64,000 nucleotides of DNA, from positions 442,061 through 506,060 of the forward strand of contig CBDBVE010000001.1 in assembly GCA_965212595.1 (NCBI GenBank), in the 5' to 3' direction. The notes under the pieces were generated by a model, which saw only the letters and a program-made list of their open reading frames with translations, did not search any database and was not told the DNA's origin. Shown one piece after another: positions 23,818-32,802 of the stretch. The position numbers and the translations under genes were made by a program. Source of the stretch: Poritiphilus sp965212595 (GTDB taxonomy: Bacteria > Bacteroidota > Bacteroidia > Flavobacteriales > Flavobacteriaceae). The first letter of the stretch is position 1. Each line of letters begins with the position of its first letter.

Positions 23818-24603
23818 TTGGATTTTTTAAATTTTTTGGAATTCAAGATTACAGATATTATAGACATTGTCCTTGTCGCCATTCTTCTCTATTATATCTA
23901 TAAGCTGGTACGGGGCACAGTTGCTATCAATATTTTTATTGGTATTGTTATCGTCTGGGGCTTTTGGAAGCTCACCCAGCTGCTAGACATGAAGATGATC
24001 AGCAGTATGGTAGGCGGTTTTATGCAGGTGGGACTTATTGCCTTGATCATTGTTTTTCAGCAAGAGATCAGAAAGTTTTTGTTGATGATCGGGTCTACCA
24101 ACTTTGCCAACAAACGCAATTTTGTAAGGCACTTTAAATTCCTTCGCCAGGACGGCATTACTTCAGAACTCGATGTGGAAAGTGTTTTAACCGCTTGCGA
24201 TAGAATGGCAAAAAGCCGCACCGGAGCGCTCCTGGTTTTAAAACGCAACAACTCCCTGGATTTTGTGAAGTCATCCGGAGATGAGATGTACGTGGAAGTA
24301 AACCAACCCATTATTGAAAGCATTTTTTATAAAAACAGTCCTTTACACGACGGAGCCGCTATAATAGAAAACAATCAGATTGTGGCTACCAGGGTAATCT
24401 TACCCGTTTCTAATGAACGTTCAATCCCGCTACGTTTTGGCTTACGCCACCGGGCCGCTGTAGGGATAACCGAACGAACCGATGCCGTGGCCCTGGTTGT
24501 CAGTGAGGAATCAGGGCAGTTGTCGTACATTAAAAACGGGGAGTTTGTACTATTTAATGACCTAACCGAACTTAGTAATTTAATAAAAGAAGATCTCTTA
24601 TAA
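23818..24603 (+). CDS. cdaA: Diadenylate cyclase CdaA (c-di-AMP synthase), TTG start
   Basis: A 261-residue membrane enzyme that makes c-di-AMP from two ATP. Three N-terminal helices (about 15-85) anchor the DisA_N domain, whose active motifs are PLHDGAAII and LRFGLRHRAAVGITERTDA. c-di-AMP controls potassium and osmotic balance in many bacteria; flavobacterial signalling is little known. The reading frame has no ATG before DMKMISSM, inside the third helix. TTG at 23818 (LDFLNFLEFKITD...) is therefore taken as the start, consistent with homologues as I recall them. Confidence 0.9.
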   Translation: MDFLNFLEFKITDIIDIVLVAILLYYIYKLVRGTVAINIFIGIVIVWGFWKLTQLLDMKMISSMVGGFMQVGLIALIIVFQQEIRKFLLMIGSTNFANKRNFVRHFKFLRQDGITSELDVESVLTACDRMAKSRTGALLVLKRNNSLDFVKSSGDEMYVEVNQPIIESIFYKNSPLHDGAAIIENNQIVATRVILPVSNERSIPLRFGLRHRAAVGITERTDAVALVVSEESGQLSYIKNGEFVLFNDLTELSNLIKEDLL

Positions 24604-24615
24604 CCAACACCAACC

Positions 24616-25383
24616 ATGAGCTGTAAAAATTGTGGAACAGCACTTCGCACGGACTACAACTTCTGTCCGGCTTGCGGGGCTAAAGTTATTCGAAATCGCC
24701 TTGATTTCAAAAGTCTTTGGATAGACATTAAAGACCGGTATTTCAATTGGGACAACACCATTTTAAGGACCTTTGTTCACCTTTTTACGAAACCTCAGGA
24801 AGTTATTAACAGTTATATTATCGGGGTACGAAGAAAGTATCTCAACCCCATTAGCTATCTGGGAATTACCTTAGCAGTGTCTGGTCTGTTTCTATTTCTG
24901 ATGCGGAAAGTATTTTGGGATGATATTTTTTCCGGAGATATGGGCCCCGCAATGAATATGGAGGCGGCCGAGAAAATAATGAGCGTAACCTTAGATTTCT
25001 CTAATTTTGTCTTCTTGCTGTATATTCCAATCTTGGCGTTTTCAGGCTGGATGGTCTTCAATAAGCGTAATTATAATTTAGCGGAATATATTGTCGTAGG
25101 TGTTTATACACTATCTCAGTACAGTCTTGCGACAACTCCGATAAGCCTTCTTGTATTAATGGTTGCCCCAAGCGAATATTTATCGTATTCCTTTGCATTC
25201 ATTGCAGTGATGGCCCTTTATGCCATATATGTTCTGAATAAACTAAATGGAAGAAGTATTGGAAAGTCGCTCTTGTTTTTATTTCTTTTTGTGATAGGCT
25301 TTATTGGCGTGAGCCTCGTTACGAACTTAGTTTTGCTGGCAACAGGACTAATTACGCTCGAAGACTTAGCTCCAAAACCTTAA
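24616..25383 (+). CDS. DUF3667-type membrane protein with N-terminal zinc ribbon
   Basis: A 255-residue protein. The first 23 residues are a zinc ribbon (CKNCGTALRTDYNFCPACG). Then comes the DUF3667-like KDRYFNWDNTILRTFVHLFTKPQEVINSYIIGVRRKYLNPISYLGIT, then four or five membrane segments. Function unknown; the family often sits near membrane or signalling genes. It follows cdaA by 12 nt in the same direction, so it may be co-transcribed with it. Its stop codon interlocks with that of the convergent ABC exporter in a TTAA at 25380-25383. Confidence 0.78.
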   Translation: MSCKNCGTALRTDYNFCPACGAKVIRNRLDFKSLWIDIKDRYFNWDNTILRTFVHLFTKPQEVINSYIIGVRRKYLNPISYLGITLAVSGLFLFLMRKVFWDDIFSGDMGPAMNMEAAEKIMSVTLDFSNFVFLLYIPILAFSGWMVFNKRNYNLAEYIVVGVYTLSQYSLATTPISLLVLMVAPSEYLSYSFAFIAVMALYAIYVLNKLNGRSIGKSLLFLFLFVIGFIGVSLVTNLVLLATGLITLEDLAPKP

Positions 25384-27146
25384 GCAACCTCCTCTGCCAA
25401 AAATTGTGCTTCGTACAGATTACGGTAGTAACCACCTTTTTTAAGCAATTCTTTGTGGGTACCCGTTTCAACGATCTTTCCGGCGTCCATGACAAGGATC
25501 TTGTCTGCCTTCTTGATGGTAGCAAGGCGGTGCGCAATGATGATTGAGGTTCTTCCTTCGGTAATTTTTTCCGTGGCCTTCTGGATGAGTTGTTCGGAAT
25601 AGGTGTCTACTGAAGATGTGGCCTCGTCAAGCACAAGAATGCTCGGGTTACTCACATAGGCCCTTAAGAAGGCAATTAATTGCCGCTGCCCGCTGCTTAG
25701 CATGGTGCCGCGTTCTTTTACATTGTACTGATAACTTCCGGGAAGGCTACTGATAAAGTCGTGTACACCAATCTGCTTGGCTGCCTGCTCAATACTTTCC
25801 TGGCTTATTTGTTCACTTCTTAAGCTGATATTATTGGCAATCGTATCAGCGAAAAGAAAGACATCCTGCAGAACAACGGCGATGTTATCGCGTAAGGAGT
25901 CTAATTTATAATCTTTAATGTCTGTTTTGTCTACCAGGATTGTCCCGGAATTAATTTCGTAAAAGCGGTTGAGTAAATTAATAATAGTAGACTTCCCTGC
26001 TCCTGTGGCACCAACAATAGCAACCGTCTCCCCGGCGTTCACTCTAAATGATATTCCATGAAGCACCTCTTCGTCTTCTAAATATCCAAACCGAACCTCT
26101 TTAAATTCAATGATGCCTTTTACATCCTCTTTCACCACTTCACCCCGGTCCGGGATATGGCTCTCGGTATCCAGGATCTTAAACACCCGGTTGGCAGCTA
26201 CCATACCCATTTGTAAGGTGTTAAACTTATCTGCAATCTGCCGTAAAGGGCGAAAAAGCATTTCAATATACAGGATAAAGGCAAAGATAGTTCCGGCAAT
26301 ATTAACCGAAATATTTGCGATATTTTGAAGGCCCCCGTACCATACTACGAGCCCTATAGCAATTGAAGTAACGATTTCCGCTACAGGAAAAAAGAAGGAG
26401 TTGTACCAGACGGTCTTTAGCCAGGCATTTTGGTGCTTTTCATTGATTTTTCTAAAATTCTCACTTTCTATTTTCTCTCTTGTAAATAACTGTACGATCT
26501 TCATCCCGGTAATACGTTCCTGGACAAAAGAGTTAAGATTAGAAACCTGCGCCCTTACTTCTATAAATGCGACCTTCATCGCCTGCTGAAAGAGCCGGGT
26601 GGCATACAGTATAACCGGAAGTACGGCAAAGACGATCAAGGCAAGCCTCCAATTCATATACAACATCATAGAGGCTGCGGCCAGCATCTTGAGCAAATCG
26701 CCCACAATTACAAAGAAGCCCTGACTAAATATCTCTCCTATACGCTGCATATCGGCAACTGCCCTGGTTACCAGAAGTCCGATAGAAGAATTATCGTAAT
26801 ACTGCATCTTAAAGCCCAGCATACGCTTAAAGAGTTTTATGCGAATATCTTTTATGACCGATTCTCCAAGCCAATTGGCATAGTAATTAAATGCTAGTTG
26901 AAAAGTAACCTGTGCAAATAAAACCCCAAGCATGGCCAGAGACAGGTTGAGCAATTTTTCCGCATCGCTTTTTGCGATGGCGTCATCAATAATATTCCGA
27001 AGGATATAAGGGGTTAAAACCGCAAAAAAAGTAAGGAGTATAGCAGACAGGGCTACACCGTAAAAAGTGAGCTTGTAAGGCCTGGTATGCGCCATTACTC
27101 GCTTAAATAACTTAAAATCAAATGCTTTTCCGGTGTCTCTATCCAT
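25380..27146 (-). CDS. ABC exporter, fused membrane and ATPase domains (MsbA-like)
   Basis: A 588-residue half-transporter. Six membrane helices lie in about 25-320, then comes the NBD with Walker A VGATGAGKSTIINLL, Q-loop VLQDVFLFADTI, signature LSSGQRQLIAFLRAYV, Walker B ILVLDEATSSVDTYSE and H-loop IIAHRLATIKKAD. It works as a dimer, either with itself or with a second half-transporter not seen here. Lipid A flipping or multidrug export are the usual roles of this subfamily and cannot be separated by sequence alone. Confidence 0.88.
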   Translation of the reverse strand: MDRDTGKAFDFKLFKRVMAHTRPYKLTFYGVALSAILLTFFAVLTPYILRNIIDDAIAKSDAEKLLNLSLAMLGVLFAQVTFQLAFNYYANWLGESVIKDIRIKLFKRMLGFKMQYYDNSSIGLLVTRAVADMQRIGEIFSQGFFVIVGDLLKMLAAASMMLYMNWRLALIVFAVLPVILYATRLFQQAMKVAFIEVRAQVSNLNSFVQERITGMKIVQLFTREKIESENFRKINEKHQNAWLKTVWYNSFFFPVAEIVTSIAIGLVVWYGGLQNIANISVNIAGTIFAFILYIEMLFRPLRQIADKFNTLQMGMVAANRVFKILDTESHIPDRGEVVKEDVKGIIEFKEVRFGYLEDEEVLHGISFRVNAGETVAIVGATGAGKSTIINLLNRFYEINSGTILVDKTDIKDYKLDSLRDNIAVVLQDVFLFADTIANNISLRSEQISQESIEQAAKQIGVHDFISSLPGSYQYNVKERGTMLSSGQRQLIAFLRAYVSNPSILVLDEATSSVDTYSEQLIQKATEKITEGRTSIIIAHRLATIKKADKILVMDAGKIVETGTHKELLKKGGYYRNLYEAQFLAEEVA

Positions 27147-27179
27147 ATATTAAAACTAGTACACGTATTTAAAATCCGC

Positions 27180-27262
27180 TATCCCAGGTTGAGCACGGTC
27201 GTGACTTCATCCAGGCGCAATTTGTATAGTTCTCGACTGCGCTCGAACTGACAATACCTCTT
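27180..27262. repeat. REP-like intergenic palindrome
   Basis: The stretch around AGTTCTCGACTGCGCTCGAACT (AGTTC at 27228-27232 against GAACT at 27245-27249) is a GC-richer palindrome in an AT-rich gap. It has the 'tctcgactgcgctcgaa' word that I recall from dispersed intergenic repeats in many Bacteroidota genomes. Confidence 0.5.
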
Positions 27263-27291
27263 TTCCGAATTATTAGTGAAATACTAAAGAT

Positions 27292-28038
27292 TTAATTTTT
27301 AAGAATCCCTTCCGGGTACAAAACCTCTGTCAAATATAATCCTTTTGCGGGTACCGAAACACCGGCCCTGCCCCTATCCTTGCTTTTTATAATAAGCTTA
27401 ACATCTTCAATAGTTATCTTGCCTAAGCCAACCTCAAGAAGGGTCCCTACAATGGCCCTTACCATATTTCTTAGAAAGCGGTCTGCCGTGATGGTAAAGA
27501 CCAATAATTCTCCTCGCTGCTCCCAGCTTGCCAACTTTACATCACAAATAAACGTCTTAACATCCGTGTTAGATTTAGAAAAACACTCAAAGTCCTGGAA
27601 ATTTAATAGCAAAGCTGCGGCTTCGTTCATTTTTGTGATATCCAGTTTTTGCTTCAAACAATACGCGCTATCGGTATAAAACGGATTCTTTTTTTGAACA
27701 ATCCAATATTCGTAAGTACGCTCCAGGGCATCAAAACGGGCGTGGGCATCATCTGCCGCCTGGGCAATAGACTGTACTGCAATATCTTCAGGTAAAAATG
27801 AATTTAACCTATGCCTGAGATCCGTTAGGTCTGAAACCTCCTCCATATCGCAATGCGCCACCATTTTGCGGGCATGCACACCAGTATCCGTACGGCCTGC
27901 CGCAGTAAGGCCTATAGATTGCCTTAGGATCGTAGAAAAACACTCCTCCATAATCTGCTGTACACTTACTGCGTTGGGTTGACGCTGCCAACCGTGGTAT
28001 GATTTTCCGAAATACGAAAAGCTGATAAAATATCTCAA
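27292..28038 (-). CDS. truA: tRNA pseudouridine(38-40) synthase
   Basis: A 248-residue enzyme that isomerises uridines 38-40 in the tRNA anticodon arm. The start MRYFISFSYFGKSYHGWQRQPNAVSVQ and catalytic Asp in LTAAGRTDTGVHARKMVAH are diagnostic. RFDALERTYEYWI and FLRNMVRAIVGTLLEVG complete the TruA pattern. Full length. It is followed downstream by the REP-like gap and the ABC exporter in the same direction. Confidence 0.94.
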   Translation of the reverse strand: MRYFISFSYFGKSYHGWQRQPNAVSVQQIMEECFSTILRQSIGLTAAGRTDTGVHARKMVAHCDMEEVSDLTDLRHRLNSFLPEDIAVQSIAQAADDAHARFDALERTYEYWIVQKKNPFYTDSAYCLKQKLDITKMNEAAALLLNFQDFECFSKSNTDVKTFICDVKLASWEQRGELLVFTITADRFLRNMVRAIVGTLLEVGLGKITIEDVKLIIKSKDRGRAGVSVPAKGLYLTEVLYPEGILKN

Positions 28039-28077
28039 AGGAATCCTCTAGTTTTGTGACTTACAAAGATAAGCAAG

Positions 28078-28123
28078 TGGGAAATATGAAATACGAAGTG
28101 GAAATTGGGAAGTGGGAAGTAGG
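28078..28123. repeat. Purine-rich low-complexity intergenic sequence
   Basis: A run built from GGGAAAT, GAAATACGAAGT, GGAAATTGGGAAGT and GGGAAGT words on one strand. Related words (GAAATACGAAATTAG...) occur on the opposite strand around the tRNA-Glu genes at 34500-34690, so this may be a dispersed family. Confidence 0.4.
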
Positions 28124-28166
28124 CCGGGGAAATAGAGATTCTTAATTCTAAATTCAGAGACCAGGT

Positions 28167-28661
28167 ATGACAAAAATCCTTCTTCTATCAGACACACATG
28201 GACACATCGATGAGCGCATCCTTGAATATGGGAAACAAGCTGATGAGATCTGGCATGTAGGTGATATTGGTAGCCTTGATGTGACAGATGCTTTGAAGGA
28301 ACTAAAACCGGTCAGGGCGGTATATGGAAATATCGACAATGCCACTATTCAGTCTGAATTTCCCCTCGATGAACGTTTTTTATGTGAAGAGGTGGATGTT
28401 TGGATGACGCATATTGGTGGTTACCCGGATCGCTATAGCCCAAGAGTACGGGAAAAAATTAAGGTGAATCCTCCCAATTTGTTTATCAGCGGACATTCTC
28501 ACATTTTGAAAGTTCAGTGGGATAAGAAACTAAAGCTCTTACACATGAACCCTGGCGCTTGCGGCCGCTATGGTTTTCATAGGGTACGTACAATGATTAG
28601 GTTTACAATTAACGGTAAGGAGATTAAGGATCTTGAAGTCATCGAATTGGGTAAGCGTTAG
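28167..28661 (+). CDS. YfcE/MJ0936-type metallophosphoesterase
   Basis: The 164 residues carry the full two-metal phosphoesterase set: LLSDTHGHIDE (D-x-H), WHVGDIGSLD (GD), VYGNIDNATI (GN-D), WMTHIGGYP, and SGHSHILKVQW (GHSH). The family splits phosphodiesters such as cyclic nucleotides or small organic phosphates in vitro. The natural substrate is not known. It is divergent from truA. Confidence 0.88.
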   Translation: MTKILLLSDTHGHIDERILEYGKQADEIWHVGDIGSLDVTDALKELKPVRAVYGNIDNATIQSEFPLDERFLCEEVDVWMTHIGGYPDRYSPRVREKIKVNPPNLFISGHSHILKVQWDKKLKLLHMNPGACGRYGFHRVRTMIRFTINGKEIKDLEVIELGKR

Positions 28662-28690
28662 GGATTGAGGGTTTGTTGGAGCTCTCCTCC

Positions 28691-28759
28691 GTCGCCTGAG
28701 GCCAAGGTGGAAGCGACTACCGAAAGCCCGGTCCTGAAGTGAGCTTGTGCTACTTCAGG
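28691..28759. repeat. GC-rich double inverted repeat (REP-like)
   Basis: GTCGC (28691-28695) pairs with GCGAC (28712-28716), and CCTGAAGT (28733-28740) pairs with ACTTCAGG (28752-28759) around GAGCTTGTGCT. There is no T-run beyond either stem. The GAGCTTG loop word resembles REP-type elements seen in Bacteroidota genomes. Confidence 0.45.
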
Positions 28760-28767
28760 GGAACGCC

Positions 28768-28806
28768 AAAAAAAACCCCGAAGCAGAGACAAACTCGCTT
28801 CGGGGA
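28768..28806 (-). terminator. Terminator of the DUF4293 gene
   Basis: CCCCGAAGC (28776-28784) and GCTTCGGGG (28797-28805) form a 9-bp stem. On the minus strand it is followed by eight T. It lies 28 nt beyond the DUF4293 stop. Confidence 0.85.
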
Positions 28807-28833
28807 CGCACTAATACTACTAAGATGTTAGGT

Positions 28834-29244
28834 TTAACGTAAGCGATCAACAGATTTTACAAGATCTTCATCCTTCTTAATAGCCCTGTTGGCCAGGACC
28901 AAAAAAACGATAGAAAATACAGGAATCAGCATCCCAATACCCTTCTCTGAAACCGAGGTTTCTCCGGATAAGTTTAGCGATCGGTAAACGAAAAATCCTA
29001 GTAAAAAAAGATTTAATATGATATTCAATCTGTTTAGAACAAATTGATTTTGTCTGTTCTTGTATAGAAAAATGGCTATCAAGGCTAGCAGCGTAATCCC
29101 GTAAAATGCCAGGGAAATTAAAAGCTCTTGCTTTGCAAAGACGACCTCTCCCGAGGCTGTGGTCCAAAGAGACAACCAAAAAGGCAGGGCTCCCGCCAGG
29201 AGCGCCACAATAAGTAAGTAAACTGTCTGTATCCTTTGGATCAT
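28834..29244 (-). CDS. DUF4293 family membrane protein
   Basis: ATG 29244 gives 136 residues beginning MIQRIQTVYLLIVALLAGALPFWLS, the conserved start of DUF4293. Four helices follow (about 5-25, 45-65, 75-95, 100-120) and a basic tail (NRAIKKDEDLVKSVDRLR). A TTG at 29253 would add three residues. Function unknown, though it is widespread in Bacteroidota next to rho, as here (divergent, about 276 nt apart). Confidence 0.87.
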   Translation of the reverse strand: MIQRIQTVYLLIVALLAGALPFWLSLWTTASGEVVFAKQELLISLAFYGITLLALIAIFLYKNRQNQFVLNRLNIILNLFLLGFFVYRSLNLSGETSVSEKGIGMLIPVFSIVFLVLANRAIKKDEDLVKSVDRLR

Positions 29245-29520
29245 ACGGATCAACTTTGAGGCGCAAAAATACAGGTCTTTTTAAAATTTAACTATGAAAT
29301 CGGACAAAAAAAGTAGGTTTCCCGATATGTGAACAGTCCATCAAATTTCATGCCTGCTTTAAATAAATAGATCTTATGAGATGAAATATTGAAAATAATT
29401 TGTATTATTGCTTCGTTATTCGTTATAGCACTTACCAATAGGGATATCATTCCCAAGTAATACCCAAATAACAATACACTTCATTTTTTTGATTTACGCA
29501 ATAACTTATTCAAAAACATA

Positions 29521-31101
29521 ATGTTTGAAATTTCTGATTTAAAAGCAAAGAAGCTACCCGAGCTTCAAGAGATTGCGAAGGGTTTGAGTGTACCTAAGTA
29601 CAAGACTCTAAAAAAATTGGATTTGGTTTACCAGATCCTGGATGTACAAGCCAGCAACCCTGCTGCTGTTCAGGACAAAAAAGAAACCGAAAAAGAAAGA
29701 CCCCAAAAACAGCAAAGAGCGAGGAAGCCCCGAGCTCCGCGAAAAGAAGAACGCAAACCTGCTAAGGACAATGGCGAACTCATAGCGGAAGCTCCAAAGG
29801 CCGAAGCCAGTGAGGAAACTAAGCGCCCTCAAAGCAATCAACCTAAAAAAGAGCATCAAAAAGGTGCTGGCCAACATAAGACCCAAGGTGGTAAAAAGAG
29901 CCATCATCACAAAAACGGGCACGACAAAAAGAACAGCAACTTTGATAAGGACCTGAAAAATAAATACAAGCAACCCGAATACGAGTTTGACAGTATTATT
30001 GAAAGCGAAGGGGTTTTAGATATCATGTCTGACGGTTATGGCTTTTTGCGTTCCTCAGATTACAATTACCTCTCCTCTCCCGATGACATCTACGTTTCTC
30101 AATCACAGATTCGCTTGTTTGGGTTAAAAACAGGAGATACAGTTTTGGGCAATGTGCGTCCGCCAAAAGAAGGCGAAAAGTACTTTCCTTTAATTAAAGT
30201 AAATAAAATTAACGGCCTGGATCCTCAGGTAGTGAGAGACAGGGTTTCTTTTGAACATCTGACACCACTATTTCCAAGGGAAAAATTTAAGCTGGCCGCA
30301 CTACAGAGCAATATTTCTACGCGAATTATCGATTTGTTCTCCCCTATCGGAAAAGGACAAAGAGGTATGATTGTTTCGCAACCCAAAACGGGAAAAACGA
30401 TGTTGTTGAAAGACATCGCTAATGCCATCGCGGCAAACCATCCCGAGGTTTATCAGATTATTTTATTGATCGATGAACGTCCGGAAGAGGTGACAGATAT
30501 GCAGCGAAACGTAAAAGGCGAAGTAGTTGCCTCAACCTTTGACAAGGAAGCTACAGAACATGTGCGGGTTGCCAATATCGTTATTGAAAAAGCAAAACGC
30601 CTCGTAGAATGCGGTCATGACGTAGTGATCTTGCTCGATTCTATCACGCGTTTGGCAAGGGCTTACAATACCGTACAACCAGCCTCAGGAAAAGTCTTGA
30701 GTGGAGGTGTAGATGCCAATGCATTGCATAAGCCAAAGCGTTTCTTTGGAGCCGCCAGGAATATAGAGAACGGAGGTTCACTTTCTATCATTGCCACAGC
30801 GCTTACCGAAACCGGTTCTAAGATGGATGAAGTGATCTTTGAAGAATTCAAGGGAACAGGTAATATGGAGCTGCAGTTAGACAGGCGTATCAGTAACCGT
30901 AGAATCTTCCCGGCTATTGATCTGGTGACCTCAAGTACACGTAGAGATGATCTCTTGTTAGATGAAAACACCATACAACGCATGTGGATCATGCGCAAAT
31001 ACCTGGCAGATATGAACCCGGTAGAAGCCATGGAGTTCATGGAGCAGCGTATTAAGCAAACACGAAACAACGAAGAGTTCCTGCTGACCATGAGCGAATA
31101 A
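29521..31101 (+). CDS. rho: Transcription termination factor Rho with basic/disordered insert
   Basis: A 526-residue hexameric RNA helicase. Rho_N lies at 1-45 (MFEISDLKAKKLPELQEIAKGL). A Lys/Arg/Gln/His-rich low-complexity region at about 50-155 replaces the short linker of E. coli Rho (419 residues). The RNA-binding cold-shock domain is at about 160-235 (ESEGVLDIMSDGYGFLR). The ATPase has Walker A SQPKTGKTMLLKDIA, Walker B VVILLDSITRLARAY and the Q-loop/R-loop GGSLSIIATALTETGSKMDE. The long insert is common in Bacteroidota and may add RNA binding or condensation. A 275-nt leader precedes the gene, in which no ORF is supported. Confidence 0.95.
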   Translation: MFEISDLKAKKLPELQEIAKGLSVPKYKTLKKLDLVYQILDVQASNPAAVQDKKETEKERPQKQQRARKPRAPRKEERKPAKDNGELIAEAPKAEASEETKRPQSNQPKKEHQKGAGQHKTQGGKKSHHHKNGHDKKNSNFDKDLKNKYKQPEYEFDSIIESEGVLDIMSDGYGFLRSSDYNYLSSPDDIYVSQSQIRLFGLKTGDTVLGNVRPPKEGEKYFPLIKVNKINGLDPQVVRDRVSFEHLTPLFPREKFKLAALQSNISTRIIDLFSPIGKGQRGMIVSQPKTGKTMLLKDIANAIAANHPEVYQIILLIDERPEEVTDMQRNVKGEVVASTFDKEATEHVRVANIVIEKAKRLVECGHDVVILLDSITRLARAYNTVQPASGKVLSGGVDANALHKPKRFFGAARNIENGGSLSIIATALTETGSKMDEVIFEEFKGTGNMELQLDRRISNRRIFPAIDLVTSSTRRDDLLLDENTIQRMWIMRKYLADMNPVEAMEFMEQRIKQTRNNEEFLLTMSE

Positions 31102-31141
31102 AGTTCAGGCAAAGGATCATATTCGAACTTATAGTAGAAAT

Positions 31142-31171
31142 CCCAATAGTTTAGGCTATTGGGTTTTTTTT
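31142..31171 (+). terminator. Terminator after rho
   Basis: CCCAATAG (31142-31149) pairs with CTATTGGG (31156-31163), followed by eight T. Confidence 0.9.
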
Positions 31172-31301
31172 GTTCCGTCACTCATCGAATACCCGTATGG
31201 AGTAATACAATTATGCGGAATAAGTGCTATTTTTATTGCACAAGATCGTTCCCCTTCGCTATGAAAAAGTATTCAATAGATAAACTTTAAAATTTCATAC
31301 C

Positions 31302-32060
31302 ATGAAAATGATTCGAAAAAAACCAATGCCAATGGCAATTGCAACTTGCGCTATACTCCTAAGTTTTTTGGTTGTGGAGAGTTGTAAGCCTAAAGACGGT
31401 GGGGAAGAACCAAAAGAAGTAGAAGCACCCAGACAAATTGTAAGCGTGGATGATGCCAGGAAAATGTACAACAACTATACAGACAGAAGGGCGCAATTAA
31501 TTCAGAAGTACGAAGACTCCTTAGACCGCTCCGGGAAGGATTATGAAATGCAACAGCAGAAAATGAAGGAAGAAAATGCTGAAATGGAAAAGGACTCCTT
31601 TGATGTCGCCAGATACGGAAAATATGATATCAAAGAATTAAGGCAATATTTAGATTTTGTAGAACAGGAAGCTAAAAAGGCGGGTGTGGAAGTCTCCTCA
31701 ATTCGGTTTTATTTCTCCAATTACGCAAATATGGAGAAATACGATGATGGGGCGGCCGTAAAGCATCCAAGACAAAATTCATTCCTACTTGTACCGGCAG
31801 CGGTAAAGGGAGATAGAGATTATGCCTTCTTTGTCAGAGAAGATGATCAGGGGGTTTGGAAACCGGTTTTCTTAAGCGATCGCCTAGACCAAGAAATGGA
31901 GGATGGCCTGGGAGTTGTTAATAGAGACAGGCAATTAAACCATGCTGCGTTGATTCCCTATATCTTCAATAAGAGTACAGCCAACGCTCCACTGACATTT
32001 GCCGGAGATCAAAGCCTGTTTAGCAATGAGGTAGATATGGTACCTCCTCCTCATCAATAG
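31302..32060 (+). CDS. Hypothetical lipoprotein
   Basis: A 252-residue protein. The long basic n-region (MKMIRKKPMPM) leads into a hydrophobic segment ending at lipobox VVESCKP (Cys about 28). Charged, probably helical sequence follows (DARKMYNNYTDRRAQLIQKYEDSLDRSGKDYEMQQQKMKEENAEME), likely a coiled coil. The second half is compact (VSSIRFYFSNYANMEKY, FLLVPAAVKGDRDYAFFV). I recognise no family. It precedes a membrane protein by 37 nt, so the two may be an operon. Confidence 0.6.
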   Translation: MKMIRKKPMPMAIATCAILLSFLVVESCKPKDGGEEPKEVEAPRQIVSVDDARKMYNNYTDRRAQLIQKYEDSLDRSGKDYEMQQQKMKEENAEMEKDSFDVARYGKYDIKELRQYLDFVEQEAKKAGVEVSSIRFYFSNYANMEKYDDGAAVKHPRQNSFLLVPAAVKGDRDYAFFVREDDQGVWKPVFLSDRLDQEMEDGLGVVNRDRQLNHAALIPYIFNKSTANAPLTFAGDQSLFSNEVDMVPPPHQ

Positions 32061-32097
32061 ACAGCTTTAAGAACTTTGCCAATTTAAATTAATAAAC

Positions 32098-32793
32098 TTG
32101 AGCTTTGTAGACATTATTTCGGATAATCTGCATAGAATATTCTATTCGGGAGCCATTATTATGGCCTTAATTAGATATCCAAAGTACTTTGACACCCCTT
32201 TAAAGTATTTCCCAATTCTTTTAATGTATACACTGCTAAACGAAACCCTAGGTTATATAATCAGCCATAGCGATGACTATAACTTTGTATGGAGCGAATT
32301 TTACTCCACCTATAATGTCATAATTTACAATATCTACAATGTTGTTTTCTTTCTGTATTTCTTCGTGGTTTACCGTTTCTATTTTCAAAACAAAAAACAC
32401 AAGAATTTCGCCACTATTGCTATTGTGCTTTTTTTAATAACAGCATCGATAAATCCGTTTATAGAAAATTTCATGCTAGAGCAACAGACCTATACTTATG
32501 TGCTTGGGGCAGCACTTCTGATCTGTTGTATTGTGTTTTATTTTATGGAAATTTACAGCAAGCTTCAACGCTGGTTTCTTTCTAGAGACCTTGTCTCTTG
32601 GGTAAGCCTAGGTCTGTTTATTTTTTATGTGGGATACCTGCCAATCAAAATTTCGAGATACTACAGCACTTTATACGGTCTTAGCGAAGCTCCTTATGTT
32701 AGAAACATATTGATAGCTTTGGTAATCGCAATGTATAGCTGCTTTATTATAGGGTTTTGGCGAATGAGAAGGCGAAAAATAGCTATAGAATAA
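32098..32793 (+). CDS. Multi-pass membrane protein of unknown function (TTG start)
   Basis: A 231-residue protein with about seven membrane helices (FYSGAIIMALIRYP, VVFFLYFFVVYRFYF, ATIAIVLFLITASI, YVLGAALLICCIVFYF, WVSLGLFIFYVGYLP, NILIALVIAMYSCFIIGFW) and a basic tail RMRRRKIAIE. The frame has no ATG until MALIRYPKYF, after the first charged segment, so TTG 32098 is used (about 0.6 sure). It follows a lipoprotein gene and precedes an SDR gene by 9 nt. No domain recognised. Confidence 0.6.
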   Translation: MSFVDIISDNLHRIFYSGAIIMALIRYPKYFDTPLKYFPILLMYTLLNETLGYIISHSDDYNFVWSEFYSTYNVIIYNIYNVVFFLYFFVVYRFYFQNKKHKNFATIAIVLFLITASINPFIENFMLEQQTYTYVLGAALLICCIVFYFMEIYSKLQRWFLSRDLVSWVSLGLFIFYVGYLPIKISRYYSTLYGLSEAPYVRNILIALVIAMYSCFIIGFWRMRRRKIAIE

Positions 32794-32802
32794 GTAAAGA
32801 AT

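Noticed and set aside
28877..29266. Alternative frame overlapping DUF4293
   Set aside because: DUF4293 has the conserved N-terminus and membrane pattern; the other frame is a shifted reading of the same DNA.
29292..29474. Hydrophobic 60-codon frame in the rho leader (minus strand)
   Set aside because: AT-rich region, no conserved pattern or start context; treated as chance.
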